Shown here: piece by piece, positions 36,403 through 45,643 of the stretch
Numbering within the stretch: position 1 is the stretch's first letter
Layout of the letters: each line of letters starts with the position of its first letter
Source: Geothrix limicola
GTDB lineage: Bacteria > Acidobacteriota > Holophagae > Holophagales > Holophagaceae
DNA length: 64,000 bases
Assembly (NCBI RefSeq): GCF_030268085.1
Contig: NZ_BSDE01000006.1
Coordinates: 491 to 64,490 of the forward strand
Direction of reading: 5' to 3'
Program-made: the position numbers and the translations under genes
The notes under the pieces: model-generated
Told to the model about the DNA's origin: nothing
What the model saw: only the letters and a program-made list of their open reading frames with translations
Database searches by the model: none

Positions 36403-37677
36403 CTAGTGGAACTGCTGCGCCTCGGTGGAACCCACCAGGGCCAGTGTCGACGCCACTCCGCCGCTGATGGCCTGGGCCACCTCGTCGAAGTAGCCGGTGC
36501 CCACTTCGCGCTGGTGCTTGGTGGCCGTGTAGCCACGCTCTTCGGAGGCGAACTCGGCCTCCTGCAGGCGCGCGTAGGCCGTCATGTGCTCGGTGCGGTA
36601 GGCGTTGGCCAGTTCGAACATGCCGTGGTTGAGGCTGTGGAAGCCCGCCAGAGTGATGAACTGGAACTTGTAGCCCATGGCGTTCAGTTCCTTTTGGAAC
36701 GTCGCGATCTCCTCGTCCGAAAGCTTCTTCTTCCAGTTGAAGGAGGGCGAGCAGTTGTAGGCCAGCAGCTTGCCGGGGAACTCGGCGTGCACGCCCTCGG
36801 CGAATTCGCGGGCCTCTTTCAGGTCCGGCGTCGAGGTCTCGCACCAGATGAGGTCGGCGTAGGGCGCGTAGGCCTTGGCCCGGGCGATGGCCATCTGGAC
36901 GCCGCCCGTGATGCGGTGGAAGCCTTCGGGCGTGCGCTCGCCCGTGAGGAAGGGCCGGTCCCGGTCATCGATGTCGGAGGTGATGAGGCGGGCCGAATCG
37001 GCGTCCGTGCGGGCGATGATGAGGGTGGGCACGTCCATGACGTCCGCCGCCAGGCGGGCCGCCACGAGGGTGCGGATGAAGTGGCCCGTGGGGATGAGCA
37101 CCTTGCCGCCCAGGTGGCCGCACTTCTTTTCGCTGGAGAGCTGATCCTCGAAGTGGACGCCCGCGGCGCCCGCCTCGATCATGCCCTTCATCAGCTCGTA
37201 GGCGTTCAGGGGTCCGCCGAAGCCCGCCTCGGCATCCGCGACGATGGGCAGGAACCAGTCGCGGCTGATGCCACCCTCGCCGTGCTCCACCTGGTCCGCC
37301 CGCTGGAGCGCGCCGTTCAGCCGCTTCACGAGGGCCGGCACTGAGTTGGCCGGGTAGAGGCTCTGGTCGGGGTAGGTCTGACCCGACAGGTTCGCGTCGG
37401 CGGCCACCTGCCAGCCCGAGCAGTAGATGGCCTTGAGGCCGGCCTTGGCCATCTGCACCGCCTGGCCGCCGCTGAGGGCACCGAGGGCGCGGGTGGCGTC
37501 GTCGTTCTGGAGCAGCTTCCAGAGCTTGCGCGCGCCCATCTGGGCCAGGGTGTGCTCGATGCGGAGGCTGCCGCGGAGCTTCTTCACGGTCTCGGGACCA
37601 TAGGGTCGGGTGATGCCCTCCCAACGGTGGGTCGAGAAATCGTCTTCGATGGGGGGGATGGGGAAACGGGGGGTCAT
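36403..37677 (-). CDS. aceA: Isocitrate lyase
   Basis: A 424-residue ICL, first enzyme of the glyoxylate shunt (isocitrate to glyoxylate plus succinate). WEGITRPY at the N-terminus, [12 protein letters not shown], and the catalytic [14 protein letters not shown] (Cys in KKCGH) are all present, as are LIARTDAD and [13 protein letters not shown]. Length matches bacterial class I enzymes. No malate synthase is seen in the window. The divergent neighbour is a RamB/ScfR-type regulator. Confidence 0.98.
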   Translation of the reverse strand: MTPRFPIPPIEDDFSTHRWEGITRPYGPETVKKLRGSLRIEHTLAQMGARKLWKLLQNDDATRALGALSGGQAVQMAKAGLKAIYCSGWQVAADANLSGQTYPDQSLYPANSVPALVKRLNGALQRADQVEHGEGGISRDWFLPIVADAEAGFGGPLNAYELMKGMIEAGAAGVHFEDQLSSEKKCGHLGGKVLIPTGHFIRTLVAARLAADVMDVPTLIIARTDADSARLITSDIDDRDRPFLTGERTPEGFHRITGGVQMAIARAKAYAPYADLIWCETSTPDLKEAREFAEGVHAEFPGKLLAYNCSPSFNWKKKLSDEEIATFQKELNAMGYKFQFITLAGFHSLNHGMFELANAYRTEHMTAYARLQEAEFASEERGYTATKHQREVGTGYFDEVAQAISGGVASTLALVGSTEAQQFH

Positions 37678-37716
37678 GGCTACCTCGAAAAGGTTTGGGG
37701 TGGTGTGATGTCAAAG

Positions 37717-37792
37717 ATTGACTTATTCTTTCGCCAGTCAATGAAGAGCTGATTTGATAGGGGTTGAATTGAAAATTTTAGTCAAGTCAACT
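37717..37792. promoter_or_regulatory. TTGACT/AGTCAA repeats between aceA and its divergent regulator
   Basis: ATTGACT (37717-37723) and AGTCAAT (37736-37742) make an inverted repeat with 12 bases between the arms. AGTCAAGTCAACT (37780-37792) adds two more overlapping AGTCAA units. Four copies of one hexamer in a 149-base divergent region suggest binding sites for the adjacent regulator, overlapping the promoters. Confidence 0.5.
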
Positions 37793-37826
37793 TTTGTGAT
37801 TTGTAAATTCATGTAAACGAGGTCCC

Positions 37827-39269
37827 ATGCCCTCCGCCGCCCCCAGCAAGCCTGCCGCGCGCCTCGGCGCCAAGATCCGCCTCCTCCGCCGCCAGGAGGG
37901 CTTGAGCCAGGTCCAGCTGGCCGAGGCCCTGAGCATCAGCCCCAGCTACCTCAACCTCATCGAAGGAAACAAGCGCCCCCTCACGGCCCCCCTGCTCATC
38001 CGCCTGGCCCAGCAGTTCAAGCTGGATCTGAAGGCCCTGGCCCCGGAGGAGGACCAGCGGCTTTCCGACGACCTCATGGAGGTCTTCGGCGACCCCCTGT
38101 TCGAACCCATGGGCCTGCAGGCCCAGGACGTGCGCGAGCTCGTCCAGAACAACCCCCAGCTGGGCCGCGCCGTCTTCGAGCTGTACCGGGCCTACCAGCA
38201 CAGCCAGGACAGCCTCGGCACCCTGTCGGCCAAGCTCAGCGACGGCCAGGGCTACGACCCCGAGGCCACCCGCCTTCCTTCGGAGGAGGTGGGCGACTTC
38301 ATCCAGCAGACCATGAACCATTTCCCCGAGTTGGAAACCGCGGCGGAATCCCTCTGGACCAGCCCCGGACTGGATGAGAACAACCCCTACCCGGGCCTCG
38401 TATCCGCCTTCGAGGCGCGCGGCATCCAGCTGCGCATCCACCGCGTCTCCGAGGGCCCGGGCCTGCTGCGGCGCTTCGATCCGGACCGCCGCACCCTCAG
38501 CCTCTCGGAGCTATTGCCCCAGCGCAGCCGCACCTTCCAGCTGGCCCATCAGCTCGCCCTGCTCGATCACAGCGACCTGCTGGACCGCCTCACGGATCAT
38601 CCGCAGCTGCGCACATCGGCCTCCCGCGGCCTGGCCCGCGTGGCGCTCGCCAACTATTTCGCCAGCGCCGTGCTCATGCCCTACGACCGGTTCTTCCGGG
38701 CGGCCAAGCTCGAGCGCTACGACATCGACATCCTGGCCCGCCGCTTCCAGGCCAGCTTCGAGCAGGTCTGCCACCGGCTGACAACGCTGCGGCGCCCGGG
38801 CGCCGAAGGCGTGCCCTTCCACTTCCTGCGGCTCGACATCGCCGGCAACATCTCGAAGAGCTTCTCGGCCTCGGGCATCCGGTTCGCGCGCTTCTCGGGT
38901 GCCTGTCCGCGCTGGAACGCCCACGCGGCCTTCCTCACCCCGGGCCTCATCCGCACGCAGATCAGCGAGATGCCCGACGGGCGCAAGTACTTCTGCATCG
39001 CCCGCACCCTGCAGAAGGACACGGGTGGCTACCGCGGCCAACACGCCATGCAGGCCGTGGGTCTGGGCTGCGACATGGGCCACGCCAAGGAGCTCATCTA
39101 CGCCGACGGCCTGCGCCTCGATCAGCCCCCCGTGCCCATCGGCGTCACCTGTCGCCTCTGCGAGCGCACGGACTGCGAACAGCGCGCCTTCCCGCCCCTG
39201 CAGCAGGCCTTCAAGGTCGAAGAGAACCTTCGCCGCACCAGCTTCTACGCCCGCATCGAGGGGCAATGA
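37827..39269 (+). CDS. RamB/ScfR-type XRE transcriptional regulator
   Basis: A 480-residue regulator. The N-terminal HTH (residues ~11-68: LGAKIRLLRRQEGLSQVQLAEALSISPSYLNLIEGNKR) is typical XRE. The middle resembles an IrrE/ImmA-like domain (TFQLAHQLALL), with the zinc-peptidase Glu missing. The C-terminal domain ends with a Cys cluster (TCRLCERTDC) as in short-chain fatty acid regulators. RamB-type proteins control glyoxylate-shunt and acetate genes, so the divergent aceA is the likely target. Probably senses a metabolite; the ligand is unknown. Confidence 0.85.
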   Translation: MPSAAPSKPAARLGAKIRLLRRQEGLSQVQLAEALSISPSYLNLIEGNKRPLTAPLLIRLAQQFKLDLKALAPEEDQRLSDDLMEVFGDPLFEPMGLQAQDVRELVQNNPQLGRAVFELYRAYQHSQDSLGTLSAKLSDGQGYDPEATRLPSEEVGDFIQQTMNHFPELETAAESLWTSPGLDENNPYPGLVSAFEARGIQLRIHRVSEGPGLLRRFDPDRRTLSLSELLPQRSRTFQLAHQLALLDHSDLLDRLTDHPQLRTSASRGLARVALANYFASAVLMPYDRFFRAAKLERYDIDILARRFQASFEQVCHRLTTLRRPGAEGVPFHFLRLDIAGNISKSFSASGIRFARFSGACPRWNAHAAFLTPGLIRTQISEMPDGRKYFCIARTLQKDTGGYRGQHAMQAVGLGCDMGHAKELIYADGLRLDQPPVPIGVTCRLCERTDCEQRAFPPLQQAFKVEENLRRTSFYARIEGQ

Positions 39270-39292
39270 AACAACCTGATTTTCGATTAGAA

Positions 39293-39685
39293 CTACTCGA
39301 CTACGGGTTTCCGCTCATAGCGGCGGATATCGAGTTTGGCCCGACCAAAGTTGATTAGAAGGCATATGGGTTTTCCGGTGGCCTTCAGGTAGTTGAGGCA
39401 CTGGGCGGTGTAAAAGTCCGCATGGTCGCGGGTGGCTTTGAGTTCGATGATCACGGCCCCTTCCACGACCAGGTCTGCAACAAAATCGCCCACGACAATG
39501 GCGTCGTAGCGGACTTCGATGCCTTGCTGCTGAATGACGGAGAGGCCAGCCTTCCGCAATTCGTGGGCCAGGGCGTTCTCGTAGACTTTCTCGAGAAAGC
39601 CTGGCCCCAACGAGTTGGCCACCTGGTAGGCACACCCGATGATCCGTTCCGTCAGGGAATCGTCGATGCTCACATCTGGCTCCAA
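39293..39685 (-). CDS. GxxExxY protein
   Basis: A 130-residue protein with the family signature G29-F-L-E32-K-V-Y35. A nuclease-like motif D71 ... E81-L-K83 (D-X9-ExK) suggests the PD-(D/E)XK fold. The family is widely scattered in environmental bacteria, often in many copies, and its function is unknown. It is a stand-alone gene between the regulator and an acyltransferase. Confidence 0.9.
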   Translation of the reverse strand: MEPDVSIDDSLTERIIGCAYQVANSLGPGFLEKVYENALAHELRKAGLSVIQQQGIEVRYDAIVVGDFVADLVVEGAVIIELKATRDHADFYTAQCLNYLKATGKPICLLINFGRAKLDIRRYERKPVVE

Positions 39686-39797
39686 GAAATTGTTAGCCAG
39701 GATGAAGGAGATGAACGGGAATGGGAAAGATGCCTTGTAGTTAAATCCCCTTTATCCCCTTCATCCGGGCAAAAGAAAAACGAGTCGGAATGCGGTT

Positions 39798-40862
39798 TTA
39801 ACCCCGCCCTAGCCGCCCTGCAGGTTCTTCGATCCACCGGTGCACCAGCGCGGCACCGAACACGGCCAATGCCAGCGCCAGGTTGAAGCCCCACTGACCC
39901 GCCAGGTGCGGCGCCACCAGTTTCATGGTGAAAGGGTGCAGCAGGTAGAGGCCGAAGCTCCAATCGCCGAGCCGTGACAGGAGCTTGCCGAACCGGCCTG
40001 GCTCGACGTTTCGCGAGAAGGCCGCGATGGCCACCAGGCCCGTCACCGTCAGCAGGTAGCGGTAGCGGATCCAACCCGTGAGGGCCACCAGGTGATCGAA
40101 GAACTGGGGCGCGGGGCGCAACAACACCCACAACAGCGGAAGGGCCAGGAGCAGTGCCAGCTTGGGTTCAAGCCGCCTTTCCGTGGCTTGATGACATCCC
40201 GCCAACAGGCCGCCCCAGGCCAACAGGAAGACCTGGTTGGGCGCCAGCACGTAGGTGTGGAAACGATTCCAGCGCTCCTGATCCATCACGCCGTGAAGCG
40301 TCGAAGGCAGGCTCCACATCCACAGCCCCAGCGCCAGCGCAAACAGAAAGACCAGTCCACCCCGGGGGCCGGCCTTCTCCCGCAACCAGGCCAGGGCCGG
40401 GTAGGCGAAGTAGAGCAGTGCCACCAGGCCCACGTACCAGCCACCCGTGACCAGGGCATGGTTGGGGTGGATGGCGCCGAAGGTGAGGGTGAGGTTTTCG
40501 AGGATGAAGCGCAGCGAAGGCTCGGGCCCCATGCCCAGGTGGAAGATCACGTTCAAGGCGCAGACCAGGTAGAAGACCGGCGCCAGCCGCAGGAAGCGCC
40601 GCAGCCAGAAGCGGCCGACGCCCTCCTTCTGGATGCGCGGCCAGGAGGCCGTGCGGAAGAGCAGGAAGCCGCTCAGCACGAAGAAGGCCGACACGCCGTA
40701 GTTCCCCAGCTTGGCGATGGCCATGTTCTCGCCCGAACCTGAGCGCGTCAGATCGAACCAGACGCTGAGGTGGTACACCGCCACGCACAGCGCGAGAATG
40801 CCGCGCAGGGGATCCAGCAGGCCGAGGCGCGGAGAAGCGGCTTTCACGGGCACGTCAGCCAA
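39798..40862 (-). CDS. Acyltransferase-3 family membrane protein
   Basis: A 354-residue protein with about ten helices. The N-terminal LGLLDPLRGILALCVAVYHLSVWF contains the family's catalytic-type His, and GVSAFFVLSGFLLFRT, FWLRRFLRLAPVFYLV (RxxR) and the C-terminal YLLHPFTMKLV are all family features. Such proteins O-acylate extracellular sugars or antibiotics. No polysaccharide genes are next to it, so the substrate is unknown. Confidence 0.92.
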   Translation of the reverse strand: MADVPVKAASPRLGLLDPLRGILALCVAVYHLSVWFDLTRSGSGENMAIAKLGNYGVSAFFVLSGFLLFRTASWPRIQKEGVGRFWLRRFLRLAPVFYLVCALNVIFHLGMGPEPSLRFILENLTLTFGAIHPNHALVTGGWYVGLVALLYFAYPALAWLREKAGPRGGLVFLFALALGLWMWSLPSTLHGVMDQERWNRFHTYVLAPNQVFLLAWGGLLAGCHQATERRLEPKLALLLALPLLWVLLRPAPQFFDHLVALTGWIRYRYLLTVTGLVAIAAFSRNVEPGRFGKLLSRLGDWSFGLYLLHPFTMKLVAPHLAGQWGFNLALALAVFGAALVHRWIEEPAGRLGRG

Positions 40863-41049
40863 ACAGCCTCCAGGACTTCAGGGAAACAGGAACACCGATG
40901 AACCTTGATCAGGATAGGGCCCAAGCCGCTCGCTACAGTTTTTCTTTCCTGGAAAGAGGTCCGGACCCAGCTAACCCCATCTCCCGAACCCCTCGTAGCA
41001 CCCTGACCAGCCATCCACGACCTTCCTGTGGACCCTGCCCCGGAGTCCC

Positions 41050-42429
41050 ATGCGATTTGTTCCCGTTTTGATGCTGTCCGCAGCCCTCGGCGGTTTCCTG
41101 CAGGCCCAGGCGCCTGCCTTCCCCTCGGCTCCCGGTGCCACGACGACAGCCGGAGCCATGGATGCCTACCTGCAGACCTTCTTCAAACCCACAGCTCCCG
41201 GCGCCGCCGTGCTGGTGCTGAAAGAGGGCCAGGTTCTGCTGCGCAAGAGCTATGGCCTCGCCAGCCTGGAACTGGGGGTCCCCATGAAGCCGGACTCGAT
41301 CTTCCACGTGGCTTCCGTGGGCAAACAGTTCACCGCCGCAGCGATCTTGCGGTTGGCGGAACAAGGCCAGGTCGACGTGAAAGCCCCGGTCCGTCGCTAC
41401 CTGCCGGAGGTCCCGGCCGCCTGGGCTGCCATCACGGTGGAGCACCTGCTCACCCATACCTCCGGCATCGACAACCTCTGGAACGACCCCGCCTTCCAGC
41501 GCCGCGAGCGGGAAGACCTCAGCCCTGCACAACTCCTCGCGGTGGCCCAGGCGAAGCCGCTGCTTTACGAACCCGGCACCGGTTTCACCTACGCCACCGT
41601 GAACTACACCCTGCTCGCCATGATCATCGAACGGCAGGCTAAACAACCCTATGCCGAGTACGTGGAAGCTCAGTTCTTCAAACCCCTCAGCATGAGCCAC
41701 ACCACCTTCGATCAGACCCCGAACCTCGTGCCCGGCCTCGTGCAGGCCTACGTTTCGGGTCCGAAGCCCGCTCCCTACATCAGCCCCAAACTGGGGTTCG
41801 GGGGTGGTTCCTTCTACTCCACCACCGAGGATGTGGCCCGCTGGACCCTGGCCCTCCAGCAAGGGAAAGTCCTCTCACCTGCCAGCCTCAAAGCCATGAC
41901 CACGGCCTTTTACCTGAAGGACGGTGGGAACACGCATTACGGCTACGGCCTGCGTCCCCACGGAACGCCGGCGAATCCCTACCTTCAAAGCAACGGAGAC
42001 ATTCCAGGTTTCCATTCCGAAGTGGTTTACCAGCCAAAATCGGGCGTGCTTGTCACCATTCTCCAGAACGGCGAAGGCCTGGATATCAGCCTCGACTCCA
42101 TGGCGAAGCGCGTCGCAGCCTTGGCCAACGGAACCCCTCTCGTGGAACCCAAGGCCGTCAGACTGTCTGAAGGTGAGCTCAACCGACTGTGCGGCCAGTA
42201 CGCGAATGGATCCCGGATCCGCACCATCCGACTGGAGAAGGGCCGCCTCGTCAGTGCCTTCCCCAACAGCCCCGCGGATCCCATCTCTCCGCTGTCACCC
42301 ACCGAGTGCTTCTTCGATGAGGAGCCCGATCTCCGCCTCCGCTTCGAACTGAAGGATGGTCGTCCCTCCAGCGTCCTGCTGACATGGGATGACCGGGCCC
42401 CAGGCCCGGTCTACCACCGGATTCCCTAG
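41050..42429 (+). CDS. Secreted serine hydrolase of the beta-lactamase class C/EstB type
   Basis: A 459-residue protein with a signal peptide (MRFVPVLMLSAALGGFLQAQA). The SxxK motif is S89-V-G-K92. The usual YxN second motif reads Y181-A-T, so the Asn is missing although the Tyr is kept; the flanking NYTLLA matches the family. A C-terminal lipocalin-like domain (LCGQYANGSRIRTIRLEKGRL) follows, as in many D-aminopeptidase/esterase homologues. Periplasmic esterase or peptidase is likelier than beta-lactamase. It is convergent with purM. Confidence 0.85.
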   Translation: MRFVPVLMLSAALGGFLQAQAPAFPSAPGATTTAGAMDAYLQTFFKPTAPGAAVLVLKEGQVLLRKSYGLASLELGVPMKPDSIFHVASVGKQFTAAAILRLAEQGQVDVKAPVRRYLPEVPAAWAAITVEHLLTHTSGIDNLWNDPAFQRREREDLSPAQLLAVAQAKPLLYEPGTGFTYATVNYTLLAMIIERQAKQPYAEYVEAQFFKPLSMSHTTFDQTPNLVPGLVQAYVSGPKPAPYISPKLGFGGGSFYSTTEDVARWTLALQQGKVLSPASLKAMTTAFYLKDGGNTHYGYGLRPHGTPANPYLQSNGDIPGFHSEVVYQPKSGVLVTILQNGEGLDISLDSMAKRVAALANGTPLVEPKAVRLSEGELNRLCGQYANGSRIRTIRLEKGRLVSAFPNSPADPISPLSPTECFFDEEPDLRLRFELKDGRPSSVLLTWDDRAPGPVYHRIP

Positions 42430-42432
42430 CGC

Positions 42433-43467
42433 CTAGCGGTAGGTCACCACGCCGGTACCCTTCACCAGGCGACCCATGACCCAGGCAGGTTCTTCGGCTT
42501 TGTGAAGGTCGTTCAGCACGTCCTCGACGCGATCGGCCTTCACCACGAGCACCATGCCCACCCCCAGGTTCAGGGCCTGGCGGGCGTCGTCGATGCCGAG
42601 GCCGCCCTTCTCCATGAGGAAGCGGAAGAGGGCCGGGATCTGCCAGCTGGCCGTATCGATTTCCGCGTTCAGGGTTTCGGGCAGCACGCGGGGGATGTTG
42701 TCCGTGAGGCCGCCACCGGTGATATGAGCCATGGCCACCAGCTTGCCCGCCTTCACGAGGGGCATGACCTGGCTGAGGTAGCTGCGGTGGATGGCCAGCA
42801 ACGCTTCGGCCACGGTGCGGTCGGTGCCGGGTAGCTTGTCGTTCACGTCGAGCTTTTCCAGATCGAAGCAGACCTTGCGGGCCAGGGAGTAGCCGTTGGT
42901 GTGCAGACCCGAGCTGGGCAGGCCGATGAGCACGTCGCCCTCACCCATGGCCTCCAGACGCGGCAGCAGGTCCGCCTCGTCCACCACGCCGACGATGGTG
43001 CCGGCCACATCCACCTCACCCTCGGCGTAGACGCCGGGCATCTCGGCCAGTTCGCCGCCGATGAGGGCCGAGCCTGCATTCTTGCAGGCGGTGGCCATGC
43101 CCTTCACGATCTGTTCGATGACTTCGGGTTCCAGCTGCTGGGCGGCGATGTAGTCGAGGAAGAAGAGGGGCCGGGCGCCCTGAACGAGGATGTCATTGAT
43201 GCAGTGGTTGACCAGATCCTGGCCCACGGTGTCCCAGATGCCGGCTCGGCGGGCTACCTTCATCTTGGTGCCCACGCCGTCCATGCTGCTCACGAGGATG
43301 GGCTTGGCTTCGGGGAAGCGGGCGTCGAAGAGACCGCCGAACAGGCCGATGTCGCTGCGGACGCCGGGGGTCTTGGTGGCCTTCACGTGGGGCTTGATGC
43401 GGCGAAGCGCCTCGTCCTGGCGGTTGATGTCCACGCCGCTGGATGCGTAGCTGACCTTCTGGCTCAT
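42433..43467 (-). CDS. purM: Phosphoribosylformylglycinamidine cyclo-ligase
   Basis: A 344-residue AIR synthetase of purine biosynthesis. ATG at 43467 is preceded by GGGAGG; the longer frame has no support. It begins [21 protein letters not shown] (the Y..AGVD-like motif is YASSGVD here) and has [36 protein letters not shown]-type sequence and [16 protein letters not shown]. It sits alone; no other pur genes are adjacent. Confidence 0.96.
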   Translation of the reverse strand: [344 protein letters not shown]

Positions 43468-43557
43468 GGCCCCTCCCGAATCCTCCATGATCCCACAGGG
43501 CTCTTTCCTCCCCCAGGCCAAACCTCGGGGTGGAAAAGGCCTATCTTGGAGGGTGCC

Positions 43558-44253
43558 ATGGGTCCCCTCGCCGTCGCCTCCCTCGCTCCGGCCACCTTGA
43601 GTGCCGTCAGCCCCCTCCGCCCAGTCCAGAACGTGGGCCAGAACACGGGTGCGGCGCGGGCCACCGCAGTGACGGGACAGGACTTAGCCCAGGACATCTT
43701 CCAGCGGACCTTCCAGGCCGCCGCCACCTTCCCCGTGGCCGAACCCGCCACCGGGACCGCGGGCCTGCTCCAGGACGCCACCGCCTCCCTGCTGGCGGCC
43801 CTGAACGCCCCCCAGCCCGCCGCGGATACGACCACCGCCACCGAGGCTGCCACCCAAGCCACCGCCCCGACGGCCACCAACCCCACGATTGGGGACACCA
43901 CCACGACCACGGCGCCCTCGCCCACGCCGCCCGCCCTCACCCTGACGGACCTGCCGGCGGCCCAGGACAGCCTTGGCACCAGCCTGAGCGCCGATTTCGC
44001 CCTCCAGACCGCCCTTCGCTTCGGCGCGAACGTGCTCGGCGGGACCGCGCCAGCCCAGGCGACCTCCGAGGGCACGGGCCTCGTGCGGGATGCCACCACC
44101 GTCCTTCGTACGGGGAACGTCCAGCCCCATGCGGGCGGCCCGGGCCCCGAGGCCTACCAGCTGCGGAATCCGGCGGCCGTCCAGCAGGCCATCCGCACCT
44201 ACCAGGCACCCCCGGCCCTCGAGCAGCCCGCGGGTCTGGACCTCCTGGTCTGA
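43558..44253 (+). CDS. Ala/Thr/Pro-rich protein of unknown function
   Basis: A 231-residue protein. ATG at 43558 has GGAGG upstream. It is very rich in Ala, Thr, Pro and Gln, with a low-complexity centre (ATEAATQATAPTATNPTIGD) and no Cys, signal peptide or membrane helix that I can see. Short alpha-helical blocks (GQDLAQDIFQRTFQAA, SLSADFALQTALRFGANVL) frame the centre. I do not recognise a family. It is divergent from purM. Confidence 0.6.
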   Translation: MGPLAVASLAPATLSAVSPLRPVQNVGQNTGAARATAVTGQDLAQDIFQRTFQAAATFPVAEPATGTAGLLQDATASLLAALNAPQPAADTTTATEAATQATAPTATNPTIGDTTTTTAPSPTPPALTLTDLPAAQDSLGTSLSADFALQTALRFGANVLGGTAPAQATSEGTGLVRDATTVLRTGNVQPHAGGPGPEAYQLRNPAAVQQAIRTYQAPPALEQPAGLDLLV

Positions 44254-44257
44254 ACTG

Positions 44258-44401
44258 TCAGGACAGCAGGACCCATAGCAGAGCCGCCACGATGACCAGG
44301 ATCCACCAGTGGAGCGCCCGGTTCCCAAGGGCGTACGCGGCCTCACGCGCGGAAGGCGAAAGGGGGGCGGCGGACATGGGGCGGGACGGATCCTCGGGCA
44401 T
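44258..44401 (-). CDS. Small single-helix membrane protein
   Basis: A 47-residue frame starting at 44401 with GGAGG 4-5 bases upstream (a second in-frame ATG lies at 44377). The N-terminal MPEDPSRPMSAAPLSPSAREA is followed by ALHWWILVIVAALLWVLLS, a single hydrophobic helix ending at the C-terminus. Tail-anchored topology is likely. No family is recognised. It is convergent with the Ala/Thr-rich gene upstream. Confidence 0.5.
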   Translation of the reverse strand: MPEDPSRPMSAAPLSPSAREAAYALGNRALHWWILVIVAALLWVLLS

Positions 44402-44515
44402 GAACCCTCCGTCCCAAGGGAGCCGGATCCCTGGTCAAAGGTTGAAGTCGCCCTGAAAACGCCTCATCCTTCCGGTCCGACCTGCCGATGAGCGGGGGTC
44501 GGAAAGGAGGGGCTC

Positions 44516-45010
44516 GTGAACGTGAACGCCATGGGCGCCCTCAGCGCCTATACCTACCAGAGCGCCCTGACGCAGACCGGCAGCACCAACCAGGCCCTCA
44601 GCCAGGCTTTGGCCGCCAGCCAGGCCCAGGTGAACGACCTCAACTCGTTGTTTTCCAGTGACGGCGCCATCGACCCCCTGGCTTCCCTGAGCGGCGCCTC
44701 CGCCCTCCAGGACATGTCGACCCTGACCTATTCCGCCGCGGCGGCCTCGGGCAACGGTTCCACCGCCCTGCAGGCCCTGGTGAATGCCCAGGGCAGCAAC
44801 CTCGGTTCCCTGTTCTCCAGCTCCGACAGCCTCTCCGTATCCGAGGCCGTGCTCTCACCGAGCACCGCCGAGGCGCTCGCGCGGTACGCCTACGACCAGA
44901 GCCAGAACCAGACCGCCTCCACGGCCCAGACTTCTGCCCAGACCGCCGCCCAGGCCGTCGCCTCGGGGCAACAGGCCCTCTTCAATTCGAGCCTGGACCT
45001 GCTGGGCTAG
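44516..45010 (+). CDS. Ala/Ser/Gln-rich protein of unknown function
   Basis: A 164-residue protein beginning with GTG at 44516, preceded by AAGGAGG. Composition is dominated by Ala, Ser, Gln, Leu and Thr (LSQALAASQAQVNDLNSLFSS); it has no Cys, no Trp, no signal peptide and almost no charge. It may form a helical or coiled structure. No family is recognised. Compositionally it resembles the 231-residue protein encoded upstream, though they do not clearly align. Confidence 0.6.
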   Translation: MNVNAMGALSAYTYQSALTQTGSTNQALSQALAASQAQVNDLNSLFSSDGAIDPLASLSGASALQDMSTLTYSAAAASGNGSTALQALVNAQGSNLGSLFSSSDSLSVSEAVLSPSTAEALARYAYDQSQNQTASTAQTSAQTAAQAVASGQQALFNSSLDLLG

Positions 45011-45075
45011 CGGGATCGCCGCACAGGAAAACCAGGACGGCTCGCGCCTGTCCCTGGGCGTAGACTGGCAGCACC

Positions 45076-45639
45076 ATGACCGACCAGCCCTTTGCCCACG
45101 TCGACCGCACCGCATCCGAGGCCGCCGTGAGAGCCCTGCTTCGTGGCCTGGGACAGAATCCTGACGCGCCGGAACTGAGGGATACCCCGGCCCGCGTGGC
45201 CGAATTCTGGGCCGAGCGGCTGGCGGGATATGGCATCGACCTCTCCGCCGAACTGAAGCCCCTGCCCGGCGACCTCGCGCCCGTGCCCGTCATCCTCGAA
45301 CGCATCCCCTTCGTGAGCACCTGCGAGCACCACCTCGCCCCCTTCGAAGGCCACGCGACCATCGGCTACCTGCCCGGGGCGGGCGGCACCGTGGGCCTGT
45401 CCAAGCTCGTGCGCGTGGTGCAGGCCTATGCCTGGCGCCTGCAGGTGCAGGAGCGCATGGCCCAGCAGATCGCCGAGGCCCTCCAGACCTACTTGCGCCC
45501 CGCGGCCTGGGGCGTCCAGCTCCTGGCCGTCCACACCTGCATGGGACACCGGGGCGTGAAAACGCCGGACGTGCCCGTGCGGACCACCCTCCTGGGCGGG
45601 CCCTGGGAAGCGAATCCCCCCGTTCCCTTCCGGATCTAG
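45076..45639 (+). CDS. folE: GTP cyclohydrolase I
   Basis: A 187-residue homologue of FolE, which makes dihydroneopterin triphosphate from GTP. The zinc-site motif STCEHHLAPF, then GYLPGAGGTVGLSKLVRVV and the C-terminal HTCMGHRGVKTPD (third zinc ligand Cys) are conserved. The N-terminal domain is short, as in many bacterial enzymes. It serves folate or tetrahydrobiopterin synthesis. No other folate genes are adjacent. Confidence 0.96.
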   Translation: MTDQPFAHVDRTASEAAVRALLRGLGQNPDAPELRDTPARVAEFWAERLAGYGIDLSAELKPLPGDLAPVPVILERIPFVSTCEHHLAPFEGHATIGYLPGAGGTVGLSKLVRVVQAYAWRLQVQERMAQQIAEALQTYLRPAAWGVQLLAVHTCMGHRGVKTPDVPVRTTLLGGPWEANPPVPFRI

Positions 45640-45643
45640 GACC

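Noticed and set aside
35436-36536. Minus-strand frame of 366 codons opposite the alpha/beta hydrolase
   Set aside because: The plus-strand frame has a signal peptide and hydrolase motifs; the opposite frame is Gly/Glu/Ala-rich without domains.
42901-43557. N-terminal extension of the Ala/Thr-rich protein upstream of 43558
   Set aside because: The extension runs antisense through purM; a good Shine-Dalgarno site marks the ATG at 43558.
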